DNA from: Methylobacterium frigidaeris
Lineage (GTDB): Bacteria; Pseudomonadota; Alphaproteobacteria; Rhizobiales; Beijerinckiaceae
NCBI RefSeq assembly: GCF_022179185.1
Contig: NZ_BPQJ01000009.1
Span: 154,539 to 218,538, forward strand
Direction: 5' to 3'
DNA length: 64,000 nucleotides
The position numbers and the translations under genes were made by a program. The notes below the pieces were generated by a model, which did not search any database, had not been told where the DNA came from, and worked only from the letters and a program-made list of their open reading frames with translations. Below, piece after piece: positions 45,092-53,966 of the stretch (position 1 is its first letter; every line of letters starts with the position of its first letter).

Positions 45092-45852
45092 TGCGCATTC
45101 TCGTCACCAACGACGACGGCATCCACGCGCCGGGCCTGCGCTGCCTGGAGGAGATCGCCCGCGAGCTCTCGGACGACGTCTGGATCGTTGCGCCGGAGAC
45201 CGACCAGAGCGGCGTGTCGCACTCCCTGTCGCTGAACGATCCGCTTCGCCTGCGCCAGGCCGGCGAGAAGCGCTATGCGGTGAAGGGCACGCCCTCCGAC
45301 TGCATCATCATGGGCATCCGCCACATCCTGAAGGAGCACGGGCCCGACCTCGTGCTCTCGGGCGTCAACCGCGGCCAGAACGTCGCCGAGGACGTGACCT
45401 ATTCGGGCACCATCGCGGGCGCCATGGAGGCGACGATCCTCGGCGTGCGGGCGATCGCGCTGAGCCAGGCCTACGGCGCCGGCGGGCGCGCCAACGTGAA
45501 GTGGCATACGGCGGCCCAGCACGGCGCCTCGGTGATCCGGCGCGTGCTGGAGGTCGGGATCGAGCCCGGCATCCTGGTCAACGTCAACTTCCCGGATTGC
45601 GAGCCCGACGCGGTCAAGGGCATTGCGGTCGCGGCGCAAGGGGTGCGCAACCAGGCGCTGCTCTCCCTCGACGAGCGGGTCGACGGGCGCGGCAACCCGT
45701 ATTTCTGGCTCGCCTTCGCCAAGGCGCGGTTCGAGCCGGGCCACGGCACCGACCTGAAGGCGATCGCCGACGGCTGCATCTCGGTGACCCCCCTGCGCCT
45801 CGACCTCACCGACGAGCCGACGCTGACGCGCTTCGCCCAGGCCTTCGCGTGA
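45091..45852 (+). CDS. surE: 5'/3'-nucleotidase SurE
   Basis: A 253-residue metal-dependent phosphatase beginning [16 protein letters not shown], where Asn7, Asp8 and Asp9 coordinate metal. [46 protein letters not shown] and [13 protein letters not shown] are also conserved. It hydrolyses nucleoside monophosphates and is linked to stationary-phase survival. It is translationally coupled to serS upstream and pcm downstream (GTGA), a widely conserved pairing. Confidence 0.96.
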   Translation: MRILVTNDDGIHAPGLRCLEEIARELSDDVWIVAPETDQSGVSHSLSLNDPLRLRQAGEKRYAVKGTPSDCIIMGIRHILKEHGPDLVLSGVNRGQNVAEDVTYSGTIAGAMEATILGVRAIALSQAYGAGGRANVKWHTAAQHGASVIRRVLEVGIEPGILVNVNFPDCEPDAVKGIAVAAQGVRNQALLSLDERVDGRGNPYFWLAFAKARFEPGHGTDLKAIADGCISVTPLRLDLTDEPTLTRFAQAFA

Positions 45853-46541
45853 ACCAGGACGACGCGCCGGACGCCGCCGGACAGGAGCCCGCCGAGGAGG
45901 CGTCCGGCGCGGTCGAGACCGCGGCCTTCGTGCTGGGCCTGCGCGCCCGCGGCGTGCGCGACGCCGCGGTGCTCGGCGCGATGGAGCGGGTGCCGCGGGA
46001 GGCCTTCGCGCCGCTCGCCTTCCGCGACCTCGCCCGCCGCGACCTCGCCCTGCCGCTGCCCTGCGGCCAGACCATGACGGCGCCGAGCGTCATCGCCACG
46101 ATGCTGGCGGCGCTCAACCCGCAGGGAGCCCGGGTGCTCGAGATCGGCACCGGGTCGGGCTACGCCACGGCCCTGCTGCTGCGCTTGGGATGCGCCGAGG
46201 TGGTCAGCCTGGAGCGCTACGCCACGCTGGCCCGCAACGCCCGCTCGCGCCTCGACGCCCTGGGCTTCGGCGCCGCGATGGTCGGCCTTGCCGATGGCTG
46301 CGCCCCGCCGGAGGAAGCTGGCACCTTCGACCGGATCCTGGTCAATGGCAGGCTCCGCGACCTGCCTCAGGCCCTCATCGACCGCCTGAATCCCGGGGGC
46401 CGCCTCGTCGGGGCCCTCGACACCCCCGCCGGCCCCCGTCTCGTCGCCATCGCCCAGGAGACCGACGGCCCGTGGCGGCAGGTGCGCGAGACGCCCCTGC
46501 GCATCGGCCCGCTGACGCCCGGCCTCGCGGCTTACCTCTGA
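45849..46541 (+). CDS. pcm: protein-L-isoaspartate O-methyltransferase Pcm
   Basis: A 230-residue SAM-dependent methyltransferase. [42 protein letters not shown] and the SAM loop [19 protein letters not shown] identify the Pcm family, which repairs isoaspartyl damage in proteins. The first 25 residues are an acidic Pro/Ala leader. The GTG start overlaps the surE stop. Confidence 0.93.
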   Translation: MNQDDAPDAAGQEPAEEASGAVETAAFVLGLRARGVRDAAVLGAMERVPREAFAPLAFRDLARRDLALPLPCGQTMTAPSVIATMLAALNPQGARVLEIGTGSGYATALLLRLGCAEVVSLERYATLARNARSRLDALGFGAAMVGLADGCAPPEEAGTFDRILVNGRLRDLPQALIDRLNPGGRLVGALDTPAGPRLVAIAQETDGPWRQVRETPLRIGPLTPGLAAYL

Positions 46542-46642
46542 CCGGCCTCTCCCCTCCGGCTCGCCGCGCCTCCAACCCGCCTATGCCGGAATCCAGCCCT
46601 CAGCGTGAAGGCAAGGAACCGCGCTGCAACGGAAGCTTAACC

Positions 46643-46664
46643 TGAATCCGCTTTGAATCCGCTT
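46643..46664 (+). repeat. 11-bp tandem repeat upstream of the LysM/M23 gene
   Basis: TGAATCCGCTT occurs twice back to back at 46643-46653 and 46654-46664, about 30 bases before the likely start of the LysM/M23 gene. The stretch is AT-richer than its surroundings and could include a promoter or regulator-binding direct repeat. No specific factor is implied. Confidence 0.5.
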
Positions 46665-46695
46665 CATACGGTTGCGTGGATGTACGGGTGCGTCG

Positions 46696-48354
46696 ATGCC
46701 GGATCGCGGGACAGGCAAGGGGATGCGGGCGCTGTCGCGCTTCGCCCTCATCGGGCTGATCGGGGGCGCCTCGGCGGCCTGCAGCACCGATGCGGTGCGG
46801 CTCGACCCGTTCTCGAACCCGTTCTCATCGAGTGCGAGCGGGGATCCGGGCGCCACCGGCAGCCTGCCCGAGGGTGGGGCGGTGGCGCCGGCCGTGCGCT
46901 CGACGCCGATCCAGTCGCGGCCGCTCTCGGCCCCGCTGGCCGCCGCGCCGCTGTCGAACCGCCAGGTCTCCGCCCCGGTGCAGACGCCGCGCGTCGCTGC
47001 GGCCGCTCCGGTGACCGGCGGCCCGGCCGGCTGGTCTGCCACCGGCGGCACGACCATCACGGTCGGCGCCAATGACAGCCTCAACCAGATGTCGACCCGC
47101 TTCGGCGTGCCCGCCGCGGCGATCCTGCAGGCCAACGGCCTGTCGAGCGCCGCGCAGGTCACTCCCGGCCGTCAGATCGTGATTCCGGTCTACCACGCCG
47201 GCGGCGTGCCCGCGATGAGCGCCCGGGCGGTGCCGGCCGCGCCGGCGCCCCGGATGCCGGTCGCCGAGACGCGTCCTGCCGAGCCTGTGCGCCGGGTCGC
47301 CGAGGTCGCACCCCGTCCCGAGCCCGTCCGCCGCGAGCCTCCGCGCCGCGAGCCGGAGCCCGAGCCCGAGCCGGTCCGCAAGGTGCATGCCCGCCCCGGT
47401 CAGGCCGAGGCGAAGCCGGTGGCGCCCGCCGCCGCTGAGCGCGCCGCCAAGCTGAACCCGCGCAAGCCCGAGCCGCGCGACGAGGACGAGGAGAAGGTCG
47501 CCACCAAGCCGCAGCGGCCCGAGCCGAAGGTCGCGGCCAAGCACGACCCGAAGGTGACCGCCAAGGTCGTCGCGCGCCAGCAGGAAGACGAGGAGGACGA
47601 GAAGGTCTCCGCCAAGCCGCAGCGCCCGGAGCCGAAGGCCGTCGCCAAGGCGCCCGAGAAGAAGCCGGACCCGAAGGTCGTCGAGAAGCCGAAGCCCGAG
47701 GTCAAGAAGGTCGCCGAGGCGAAGGTCGAGCCCAAGAAGCCCGAGCACAAGCCCGAGCCCAAGAAGGTGGAGACCAAGGTCGAGGCCAAGGTCGAGGTGA
47801 AAAAGCCGGAGCCGAAGCAGGCCGAGGCGCCGAAGCCCGAGGTCAAGAAAGTCGCCGAGGCGAAGCCCGCGCCCGCGCCGAAACCCGAACCGGTCAAGCC
47901 GGTGAAGGTCGCGGCCCTGCCGGAGAAGGCGCCCGAGCCGGCGCCGGCCCCGGCCGTCGCCCCGGCGGCGCCCGCTCCCGATCCGCAATCGAGCTTCCGC
48001 TGGCCCGCTCGCGGCCGGGTGATCTCGGGCTACGGCTCGAGCGGCAACGAGGGCATCAACATCGCGGTGCCGGAGGGTACCCCGGTGAAGGCCGCCGAGG
48101 AGGGCACCGTGGCCTATGCCGGCAGCGACGTGAAGGGCTACGGCAAGCTGGTCCTGGTGCGCCACGCCAACGGCTACGTCTCGGCCTACGCCCATAACGG
48201 CGAGATCGACGTCCGGCCGGGCGAGAAGGTGAAGCGCGGCCAGACCATCGCCAAGTCCGGTGCGTCGGGCAACGTGACCTCGCCGCAGCTCCACTTCGAG
48301 ATCCGCAAGGGCGCCACCCCGGTCGATCCGGTGCCGCACCTGGCGAGCAACTGA
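46696..48354 (+). CDS. LysM and LytM/M23-domain envelope protein (NlpD-like, probably amidase activator)
   Basis: A 552-residue exported protein. A membrane/lipoprotein-like signal (FALIGLIGGASAAC) is followed by a LysM domain near residues 115-165 (TITVGANDSLNQMSTRFGVPAAAILQANGL). A linker of over 200 residues rich in Lys, Pro, Glu and Val comes next, then a C-terminal M23 domain (about 435-550). In the M23 domain the first metal site reads GNEGINIAVPEGTPV instead of His-x3-Asp, so it is probably non-catalytic and, like NlpD/EnvC, would activate a peptidoglycan amidase. Start may be ATG 46696 or 46723. It follows pcm, as in other Rhizobiales. Confidence 0.88.
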   Translation: MPDRGTGKGMRALSRFALIGLIGGASAACSTDAVRLDPFSNPFSSSASGDPGATGSLPEGGAVAPAVRSTPIQSRPLSAPLAAAPLSNRQVSAPVQTPRVAAAAPVTGGPAGWSATGGTTITVGANDSLNQMSTRFGVPAAAILQANGLSSAAQVTPGRQIVIPVYHAGGVPAMSARAVPAAPAPRMPVAETRPAEPVRRVAEVAPRPEPVRREPPRREPEPEPEPVRKVHARPGQAEAKPVAPAAAERAAKLNPRKPEPRDEDEEKVATKPQRPEPKVAAKHDPKVTAKVVARQQEDEEDEKVSAKPQRPEPKAVAKAPEKKPDPKVVEKPKPEVKKVAEAKVEPKKPEHKPEPKKVETKVEAKVEVKKPEPKQAEAPKPEVKKVAEAKPAPAPKPEPVKPVKVAALPEKAPEPAPAPAVAPAAPAPDPQSSFRWPARGRVISGYGSSGNEGINIAVPEGTPVKAAEEGTVAYAGSDVKGYGKLVLVRHANGYVSAYAHNGEIDVRPGEKVKRGQTIAKSGASGNVTSPQLHFEIRKGATPVDPVPHLASN

Positions 48355-48376
48355 GTTCCGGCAGATCGAGAGGGGA

Positions 48377-48404
48377 GGCGGGGCGCGTGAGCGTCCCGCC
48401 TTTT
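48377..48404 (+). terminator. intrinsic terminator after the LysM/M23 gene
   Basis: GGCGGGGCGC, a GTGA loop and GCGTCCCGCC form a 10-bp stem (one G-U pair) followed directly by TTTT, 23 bases after the stop codon. This is a standard Rho-independent terminator. Confidence 0.85.
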
Positions 48405-48429
48405 CGCGCTGAGGTACCCGGAGCTGCCT

Positions 48430-48496
48430 GTCATTCTCGACGGAGCCGTCATCCTCCGCGCCATCCCGGGGCCGCGCGGCGGAGCCCGGAATGACG
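48430..48496. repeat. dispersed intergenic repeat copy
   Basis: GTCATTC and GAATGAC bracket a GC-rich core containing CGCGCCATCCCGGGGCCGC. The same core recurs near 63894, and a shorter relative is at 35356-35397. It lies between convergent genes (the LysM/M23 gene and DUF815). Confidence 0.7.
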
Positions 48497-48529
48497 TGGT
48501 GTCAGGATCGGTCGAGAGAGCGAACGGCG

Positions 48530-49426
48530 CTACTCCAGCCGCTGCCCCAGCCGCCCCGCGAGATCCTGGATATACTGGAACGCCGTGCGGCCCGACCGGG
48601 CCCCGCGGGTCGTCGACCACTCCAGCGCCTCGGCCCGCAGCCGCTCCGGCTCCACTTTGAGGCCGTAGCGGGCCACGTAGGCGTCGATCATCGCCAGGTA
48701 CTCGTCCTGGCTGCATTTGTGGAAGCCGAGCCAGAGGCCGAACCGGTCGGAGAGCGAGACCTTCTCCTCCACGGCCTCGCCTGGATTGATCGCCGTCGAG
48801 CGCTCGTTCTCCATCATGTCGCGGGGCAGGAGATGGCGCCGGTTCGAGGTCGCGTAGAAGATCACGTTATCGGGCCGGCCCTCGATGCCGCCGTCGAGCG
48901 CCGCCTTCAGCGACTTGTACGAGGTGTCCTCGGCGTCGAACGACAGGTCGTCGCAGAACACCACGAAGCGGTGGGGATCGGGCCGGAGCCACCCCATCAG
49001 GGCGGGCAGGCCCTCGATGTCCTCGCGGTGGATCTCGACCAGCTTCAGCGGGCGCTCCAGCCCCTCCCGGACACCGATCTTGGCGTTGATCTCGGCGTGG
49101 ACCGCCTTGACCAGCGACGACTTGCCCATGCCGCGGGCCCCCCACAACAGGGCGTTGTTCGCCGGCAGGCCGCGCGCGAAGCGCTCGGTGTTGTCGAACA
49201 GGATGTCGCGCATCCGGTCGATGCCGCGCAAAAGCCCCATCTCGACCCGGTTGACCCGCGGCACCGGCTGCAGGCGGCCCTCGGGCTGCCACACGAAGGC
49301 GTCGGCCGCCGCGAAATCGGGGGCGGGGCGCGCCGGCGGGGCGGCGCGCTCCAGCGCCGCGGCGATGCGCAGCAGCACGGGGAGCAGGTCGGAAGCGGGG
49401 AGGGGGGAGGGGGTCGGGTCGGTCAT
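48530..49426 (-). CDS. DUF815 AAA-type ATP-binding protein
   Basis: A 298-residue P-loop ATPase. NALLWGARGMGKSSLVKAVHAEIN is the Walker A region, RFVVFCDDLSFDAEDTSYKSLKAALDGG is the Walker B region, and SNRRHLLPRDMMENE follows as sensor-like text. This is the DUF815 family, conserved near sec and yajC genes in alphaproteobacteria. Its role is unknown, although the fold suggests an AAA chaperone or loader. No membrane segment is present. It is convergent to the M23 gene and divergent from yajC. Confidence 0.9.
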   Translation of the reverse strand: MTDPTPSPLPASDLLPVLLRIAAALERAAPPARPAPDFAAADAFVWQPEGRLQPVPRVNRVEMGLLRGIDRMRDILFDNTERFARGLPANNALLWGARGMGKSSLVKAVHAEINAKIGVREGLERPLKLVEIHREDIEGLPALMGWLRPDPHRFVVFCDDLSFDAEDTSYKSLKAALDGGIEGRPDNVIFYATSNRRHLLPRDMMENERSTAINPGEAVEEKVSLSDRFGLWLGFHKCSQDEYLAMIDAYVARYGLKVEPERLRAEALEWSTTRGARSGRTAFQYIQDLAGRLGQRLE

Positions 49427-49638
49427 CGCGGGCGAGCGGGCTCCTTGCGCAGGGGCGGACGTGCGCGTGGCGCCTCTTAATCCCAAGGCGCCGCGAACGA
49501 AAACCCGGCCGGATCGGCCGGGGACGCGCCGAACCCCGCCGTTGCTTTCGGGTCGTCCGTGGCTATAGTCCGCGCGCTTTTGCAAGGCCGGCGGGGACCC
49601 GCGCGGCCCGATTTCGTCTTGTTCGGGAGACCTCGAGA

Positions 49639-49968
49639 GTGATCACGCCCGCCTTCGCGCAGGGAGCCGGGGCGACCGGCGGCACGGACATCCTCGTGCA
49701 GGTCGTCCCCTTCATCCTGATCTTCGTGATCATGTACTTCCTGATCCTGCGCCCGCAGCAGCGCCGTGCCAAGGAGCACCAGGACATGGTCAAGAACGTG
49801 CGCCGCGGCGACACGGTGGTGACCACCGGCGGCATCGTCGGCCGGGTCGCCAAGGTGACCGAGGCCCCGGAGATCGAGGTCGAGATCGCCCCGAACGTGC
49901 AGGTCAAGGTGGTCCGCACCATGATCGCCGAGGTCCGGGCCAAGGGCGAGCCGGTCAAGGCCGCCTGA
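49639..49968 (+). CDS. yajC: preprotein translocase accessory subunit YajC
   Basis: A 109-residue small membrane protein. One N-terminal helix (VQVVPFILIFVIMYFLILRPQQRRAKEH) carries the diagnostic RPQQRR, followed by a cytoplasmic SH3-like domain (VRRGDTVVTTGGIVGRVAKV). It associates with SecDF at the Sec translocon. The GTG start is chosen because it leaves a short N-terminus before the helix. It starts a plus-strand yajC-secD-secF unit. Confidence 0.93.
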   Translation: MITPAFAQGAGATGGTDILVQVVPFILIFVIMYFLILRPQQRRAKEHQDMVKNVRRGDTVVTTGGIVGRVAKVTEAPEIEVEIAPNVQVKVVRTMIAEVRAKGEPVKAA

Positions 49969-49984
49969 GACGACACTCGACGTG

Positions 49985-50019
49985 AGGGCGGGCCCGGGCC
50001 TACTCCGCCGGGCCGCCCT
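49985..50019 (+). terminator. hairpin between yajC and secD
   Basis: GGGCGGGCCCGG pairs with CCGGGCCGCCC (one bulged G) around a short loop just after the yajC stop. Without a T-run it is more likely an mRNA-stabilising or attenuating hairpin than a full terminator, because secD follows 40 bases later. Confidence 0.4.
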
Positions 50020-50058
50020 ATCTGACGCACATCTCAAGGACCGGTTGGGACGCCGCGG

Positions 50059-51666
50059 ATGCTCCGTATCTCCACCACGAAGGCCGTCGCGACGCTCGCC
50101 GTGATCCTGATCGGCCTGACGCTCGCCGTGCCGAGCTTCTTCACGGCCGATCAGCGCAAGAACTTCATCGCCTCCCTGCCGTCCTGGTTCCCGACCTGGA
50201 TCGTGCCGACCCGCGCCATCGTGCTCGGCCTCGACCTCCAGGGCGGCTCGCAGATCGTGCTGGAGGTCGACCGCAACGACCTCGGCCGCACCATGGCGCA
50301 AGGATTGCGCGACGACGTGCGCCAGGCCCTGCGCGAGGCCGGCGTCCAGGCCGATGGCGGCATCCAGCTGCAGCCGCGCGGCGTGCAGCTGCGCATCAGC
50401 GACACTGCGAACCGGGCCAAGGCGATGCCGAAGCTGCAGGCCCTGTCGCAGCCCGTCACCGACGCCACCCTCGGCCAGACCGGCGCCCGCACCCTGGACG
50501 TGCGCGAGGAGCCGAACGGCCTGATCCAGCTCACCTACACCGATGCGGGCTTCAACGCCCGGGTGCGCCGCGCGGTCGCCCAAGCGATCGAGGTGGTGCG
50601 CCGCCGCGTCGACCTCGGCGGCACCACCGAGCCGTCGATCCAGCAGCAGGGCGCCGACCGCATCCTGGTCCAGGTGCCCGGCCTTCAGGACCCGGCCCGC
50701 CTCGAGGAGCAGCTCGGCAAGACCGCCAAGCTCGAGTTCCGCATGCTCGCCGACAGCCCGGCCGGCGACGTCGACATGCTGCCCTCCAAGGACGCCAACG
50801 GTCAGCGCGTGCCGGTGGAGCGCCGGGTGATGGCCGATGGCGCTGACCTGACCGACGCCCAGCCGGGCTTCGACCAGAAGTCGAACGAGCCGATCGTCAA
50901 CTTCAAGTTCAACCTGCGCGGCGCCCAGAAATTCGGTCAGGCGACGAGCGAGAATGTCGGCCGCGCGATGGCGATCGTCCTCGACAACGAGGTCGTGTCG
51001 GCGCCTCGCATCCTGCAGCCGATCACCGGCGGCCAGGGCCAGATCTCCGGCCGGTTCACGGTGCAGCAGGCCAACGACCTCTCGGTGCTGCTGCGCGCCG
51101 GCGCCCTGCCGGCCAAGCTGACCGTCATCGAGCGCCGCACCGTCGGCCCGGGCCTCGGCCGCGACTCGATCGAGGCCGGCAAGCGCGCCACCCTCGTGGC
51201 GACGGTGCTCGTCGTCGTGCTGATGTTCGCCGCCTACGGCGTGTTCGGCCTCTTCGCCAACATCGCGCTCCTCGTCCATGTCGGCCTGATCCTCGGCCTG
51301 ATGTCGGTGCTGGAAGCGACCATGACGCTCCCGGGCATCGCCGGCATCGTGCTCACCATCGGCACCGCGGTCGATTCCAACGTGCTGATCTACGAGCGCG
51401 TGCGGGAAGAGGTCCGGGCCGGCCGCTCGATTCCCTCGGCGCTCCAGGCCGGCTTCGACCGCGCCTTCGCGACCATCGTGGATTCCAACTCCACCATGGC
51501 GATCGCCGCGGTGATCCTGTTCTTCCTCGGCTCGGGGCCCGTGCGCGGCTTCGCGGTGGTGTTCATCCTCGGCATCCTGACCACGGTCATCACCGCCGTG
51601 ACCCTGACCCGGATGATGATCGCCCTGTGGTACCAGCGCCTGCGGCCCAAGACCCTGCCGATCTGA
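50059..51666 (+). CDS. secD: protein translocase subunit SecD
   Basis: A 535-residue RND-type membrane protein. One N-terminal helix is followed by a periplasmic P1 domain containing LGLDLQGGSQIVLEVDRND, and a C-terminal five-helix bundle includes AVDSNVLIYERVREEVRAGRSIPSALQAGF. It uses the proton-motive force to pull proteins through SecYEG in the late step of export. It lies between yajC and secF with strong hairpins on both sides. Confidence 0.97.
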   Translation: MLRISTTKAVATLAVILIGLTLAVPSFFTADQRKNFIASLPSWFPTWIVPTRAIVLGLDLQGGSQIVLEVDRNDLGRTMAQGLRDDVRQALREAGVQADGGIQLQPRGVQLRISDTANRAKAMPKLQALSQPVTDATLGQTGARTLDVREEPNGLIQLTYTDAGFNARVRRAVAQAIEVVRRRVDLGGTTEPSIQQQGADRILVQVPGLQDPARLEEQLGKTAKLEFRMLADSPAGDVDMLPSKDANGQRVPVERRVMADGADLTDAQPGFDQKSNEPIVNFKFNLRGAQKFGQATSENVGRAMAIVLDNEVVSAPRILQPITGGQGQISGRFTVQQANDLSVLLRAGALPAKLTVIERRTVGPGLGRDSIEAGKRATLVATVLVVVLMFAAYGVFGLFANIALLVHVGLILGLMSVLEATMTLPGIAGIVLTIGTAVDSNVLIYERVREEVRAGRSIPSALQAGFDRAFATIVDSNSTMAIAAVILFFLGSGPVRGFAVVFILGILTTVITAVTLTRMMIALWYQRLRPKTLPI

Positions 51667-51674
51667 CGTGTTTC

Positions 51675-51702
51675 GGCGGGCGGCCTCGAGAGGCCGCCCG
51701 CC
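51675..51702 (+). terminator. strong GC hairpin between secD and secF
   Basis: GGCGGGCGGCC pairs perfectly with GGCCGCCCGCC across a 6-base loop (TCGAGA), beginning 9 bases after the secD stop and 51 bases before the secF start. No T-tract follows. It may modulate the relative expression of secD and secF. Confidence 0.55.
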
Positions 51703-51752
51703 TCCGCGCTGCGTCCTCCCGGGCGCGCCGACACCCTCCTTCGAGACCGACG

Positions 51753-52700
51753 ATGCGCCTCCTCCGCCTCTGGCCCGACGAATCCCATTTCGACTTCATG
51801 CGCCTGCGGCGCTTCAGCTTCCCGCTCTCGGCGTTCATCTCCGTCGCCACGGTGGTGCTGTTCCTGCAGGTCGGGCTGAATTTCGGCATCGACTTCAAGG
51901 GCGGCACCCTCGTCGAACTGCGGCCGAAGCCCGGTGTCACCTCCGATGTCGGCACCGTGCGTCATACCGCCAACGAGTTCGGCTTCGGCGAGACCGAGGT
52001 GCAGGAACTCGGCCAGGGCTCGATCTCGGTCCGCTTCCCGCTCCAGGCCGGCGGCGAGACCGGGCAGACCCTGGTGATGCAGAAGGCGCACGCGGCCTTC
52101 GACAAGGACTACGCCTTCGACCGAGTCGAGACCGTCGGCCCCCGCGTCTCGGGCGAGCTGGTCCAGTCGGGCACGATCGGCGTCGTGCTGTCCGTCGTGG
52201 CGGTGCTGCTCTACCTGTGGTTCCGGTTCGAGCGCGAACTGGCGCTCGGAGCGATCGTCGGCACGCTGCACGACATCGTCATCACGGTCGGGCTGTTCGT
52301 GATCACGCGGATCGAGTTCAACATGACCTCGATCGCCGCGATCCTCACCATTGTCGGCTACTCGCTCAACGAGACGGTGGTGGTGTTCGACCGCACCCGC
52401 GAGCTGATGCGGCGCTACAAGACCATGCCGACCGAGCAGCTGCTCAACCTGTCGATCAACTCGACCATGTCGCGCACGGTGATGACCGCGGCCTCGACCG
52501 CCCTGTCGCTCCTCGCCCTGGTGCTGTTCGGCGGCGAGGCGATCAAGGGCTTCTCGGTGGTGATGCTGGCCGGCGTGGTGATCTGTACCTACTCGGCGAT
52601 CTTCGTCTCGACCCCGTTCCTGATCTATATCGGGCTCCAGGCCGGCGGCACCCGGACGCAGGCGCGCGACCCCTCGACCCTGCCGCAGGCGGCCGAGTAG
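51753..52700 (+). CDS. secF: protein translocase subunit SecF
   Basis: A 315-residue RND-type partner of SecD. Its N-terminal FDFMRLRRFSFPLSAFISVATVVL helix, the periplasmic LNFGIDFKGGTLVELRPK motif and the C-terminal SIAAILTIVGYSLNETVVVFDRTRELMRRYK bundle are all conserved. The ATG at 51753 gives a normal length. The stop TAG shares its last base with the GTG of the next gene. Confidence 0.97.
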   Translation: MRLLRLWPDESHFDFMRLRRFSFPLSAFISVATVVLFLQVGLNFGIDFKGGTLVELRPKPGVTSDVGTVRHTANEFGFGETEVQELGQGSISVRFPLQAGGETGQTLVMQKAHAAFDKDYAFDRVETVGPRVSGELVQSGTIGVVLSVVAVLLYLWFRFERELALGAIVGTLHDIVITVGLFVITRIEFNMTSIAAILTIVGYSLNETVVVFDRTRELMRRYKTMPTEQLLNLSINSTMSRTVMTAASTALSLLALVLFGGEAIKGFSVVMLAGVVICTYSAIFVSTPFLIYIGLQAGGTRTQARDPSTLPQAAE

Positions 52701-53089
52701 TGGCGGGGCCGGAGCGCCTCCACGACGGCTTCGTCCCCGGCCGTCACCCGATCGACGCCTATGGCGGCGGCGGCTTCCGCTTCGCCGAGATGTCGCATCG
52801 CGGCTCGATCCTGGCGCTGCCCTCCGGCATCCGCGCCTGGGACGTGGCCGAGCCGGCCGGGATCACGCCCGAGAGCTTAGGGCCCCTCGTGGCCGAGGCG
52901 GGAGAGGTCAACCTTCTCCTCCTCGGGACCGGGGCCGAGATCGTGTTCGTGCCCGACGCCCTGCGCCAGTACCTCAAGGCCACCGGCATCGGTCTCGACG
53001 TGATGCAGACCGGCGCGGCGGCGCGGACCTACAACATCCTGATGGCCGAGAACCGCAAGGTCGCGGCTGCCCTGATCGCGGTGCCGTGA
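52700..53089 (+). CDS. Mth938/DUF498-domain protein, homologue of complex I assembly factor NDUFAF3
   Basis: A 129-residue protein with the Mth938-like fold: VPGRHPIDAYGGGGFRFAEMSHRGSILALPSGIRAW and NLLLLGTGAEIVFVPDALRQYLKATGIGLDVMQTGAAARTYNIL. Mitochondrial NDUFAF3, an assembly factor for respiratory complex I, belongs to this family. Bacterial relatives lie beside secF in alphaproteobacteria. The GTG start uses the last base of the secF stop, so it is translationally coupled to the Sec operon. Its bacterial role has not been established. Confidence 0.88.
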   Translation: MAGPERLHDGFVPGRHPIDAYGGGGFRFAEMSHRGSILALPSGIRAWDVAEPAGITPESLGPLVAEAGEVNLLLLGTGAEIVFVPDALRQYLKATGIGLDVMQTGAAARTYNILMAENRKVAAALIAVP

Positions 53090-53099
53090 GCCACACGTC

Positions 53100-53966
53100 A
53101 TGAGCCAGCCCGAGACGCGGGACCCGGCCTGGGCCTACGCCCATTGCGAGGCCCTGGTGCGCGAGGGCGACCCGGACCGCTGGTATGCCAGCCTCTACGC
53201 CCCGGCCGAGACGCGCCCGCATCTCCACGCGCTCGCGGCGTTCAGCCTGGAGGTGGCGCGTGTGCGGGAGGCGGTGTCGAGCCCGATGCCGGGCGAGCTG
53301 CGTCTGCAATGGTGGCGCGACGCGCTTCAGGGCGAGGCGCGGGGCGACGTGCGCGCCCATCCGGTGGCCGCGGCCCTCGACGACACTCTGGTCAAGGCGC
53401 GCCTGCCGCGCCAGCCCCTCGTCGACCTGATCGACGCGCGGGTGTTCGACCTCTACGACGACCCGATGCCCTCGACCCGCGACCTCGAAGGCTATTGCGG
53501 CGAGACCGCATCCTGCCTGATCCGCCTCGGCAGCCTGATCCTGGCGAACGGCTCCGAGCCCGGCGGCGCCTCGGCCGCGGGCCATGCCGGCGTCGCCTAT
53601 GCGGTGACGGGTCTCCTGAGGGCGCTGCCCTGGCATGCGCGGCGCGGCCAGGTCTACCTGCCGGCGGACGTGCTCAACGCCCACGGCGTCACCCGCGAGG
53701 ACATCGTTGCGGGTCGCGGCGGCCCGGGGCTGCTCGGAGCCTGCGCCGACATGCGTGCGCTGGTGCGCCGCCACCTCGCCGCCTATGAGGCCGAGCGGGC
53801 GACGATCGCGGCCGTTGCCGCACCGGCGTTCCTGCCGGTCGCCCTCGTCGAGGGCTATCTCGCGCGGATGGAGCGGCCAGGCTACGACCCGCTCGCCAGC
53901 GTGATCGAGGTGCCGAACTGGCGTCGGATCTGGCGGTTGTGGTGGGCGGCGCGGTCCGTGCGATAG
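53100..53966 (+). CDS. squalene/phytoene synthase-fold protein, NDUFAF6-like
   Basis: A 288-residue protein with the trans-isoprenyl-transferase fold: WYASLYAPAETRPHLHALAAFSLEVARVREAVSSPMPGELRLQWWRDAL and LEGYCGETASCLIRLGSL. The first Asp-rich substrate motif of true phytoene/squalene synthases is replaced (LEVARVREAV). It is therefore more likely the pseudo-enzyme branch that includes the mitochondrial complex I assembly factor NDUFAF6. It starts 10 bases after the NDUFAF3 homologue, giving the order secF-NDUFAF3-NDUFAF6. Confidence 0.83.
   Translation: MSQPETRDPAWAYAHCEALVREGDPDRWYASLYAPAETRPHLHALAAFSLEVARVREAVSSPMPGELRLQWWRDALQGEARGDVRAHPVAAALDDTLVKARLPRQPLVDLIDARVFDLYDDPMPSTRDLEGYCGETASCLIRLGSLILANGSEPGGASAAGHAGVAYAVTGLLRALPWHARRGQVYLPADVLNAHGVTREDIVAGRGGPGLLGACADMRALVRRHLAAYEAERATIAAVAAPAFLPVALVEGYLARMERPGYDPLASVIEVPNWRRIWRLWWAARSVR

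Noticed and set aside
53100..53966. True phytoene or squalene synthase of carotenoid/hopanoid synthesis
   Set aside because: The first Asp-rich substrate-binding motif is missing and no isoprenoid genes are nearby. The secF-linked context fits the NDUFAF6-like branch.
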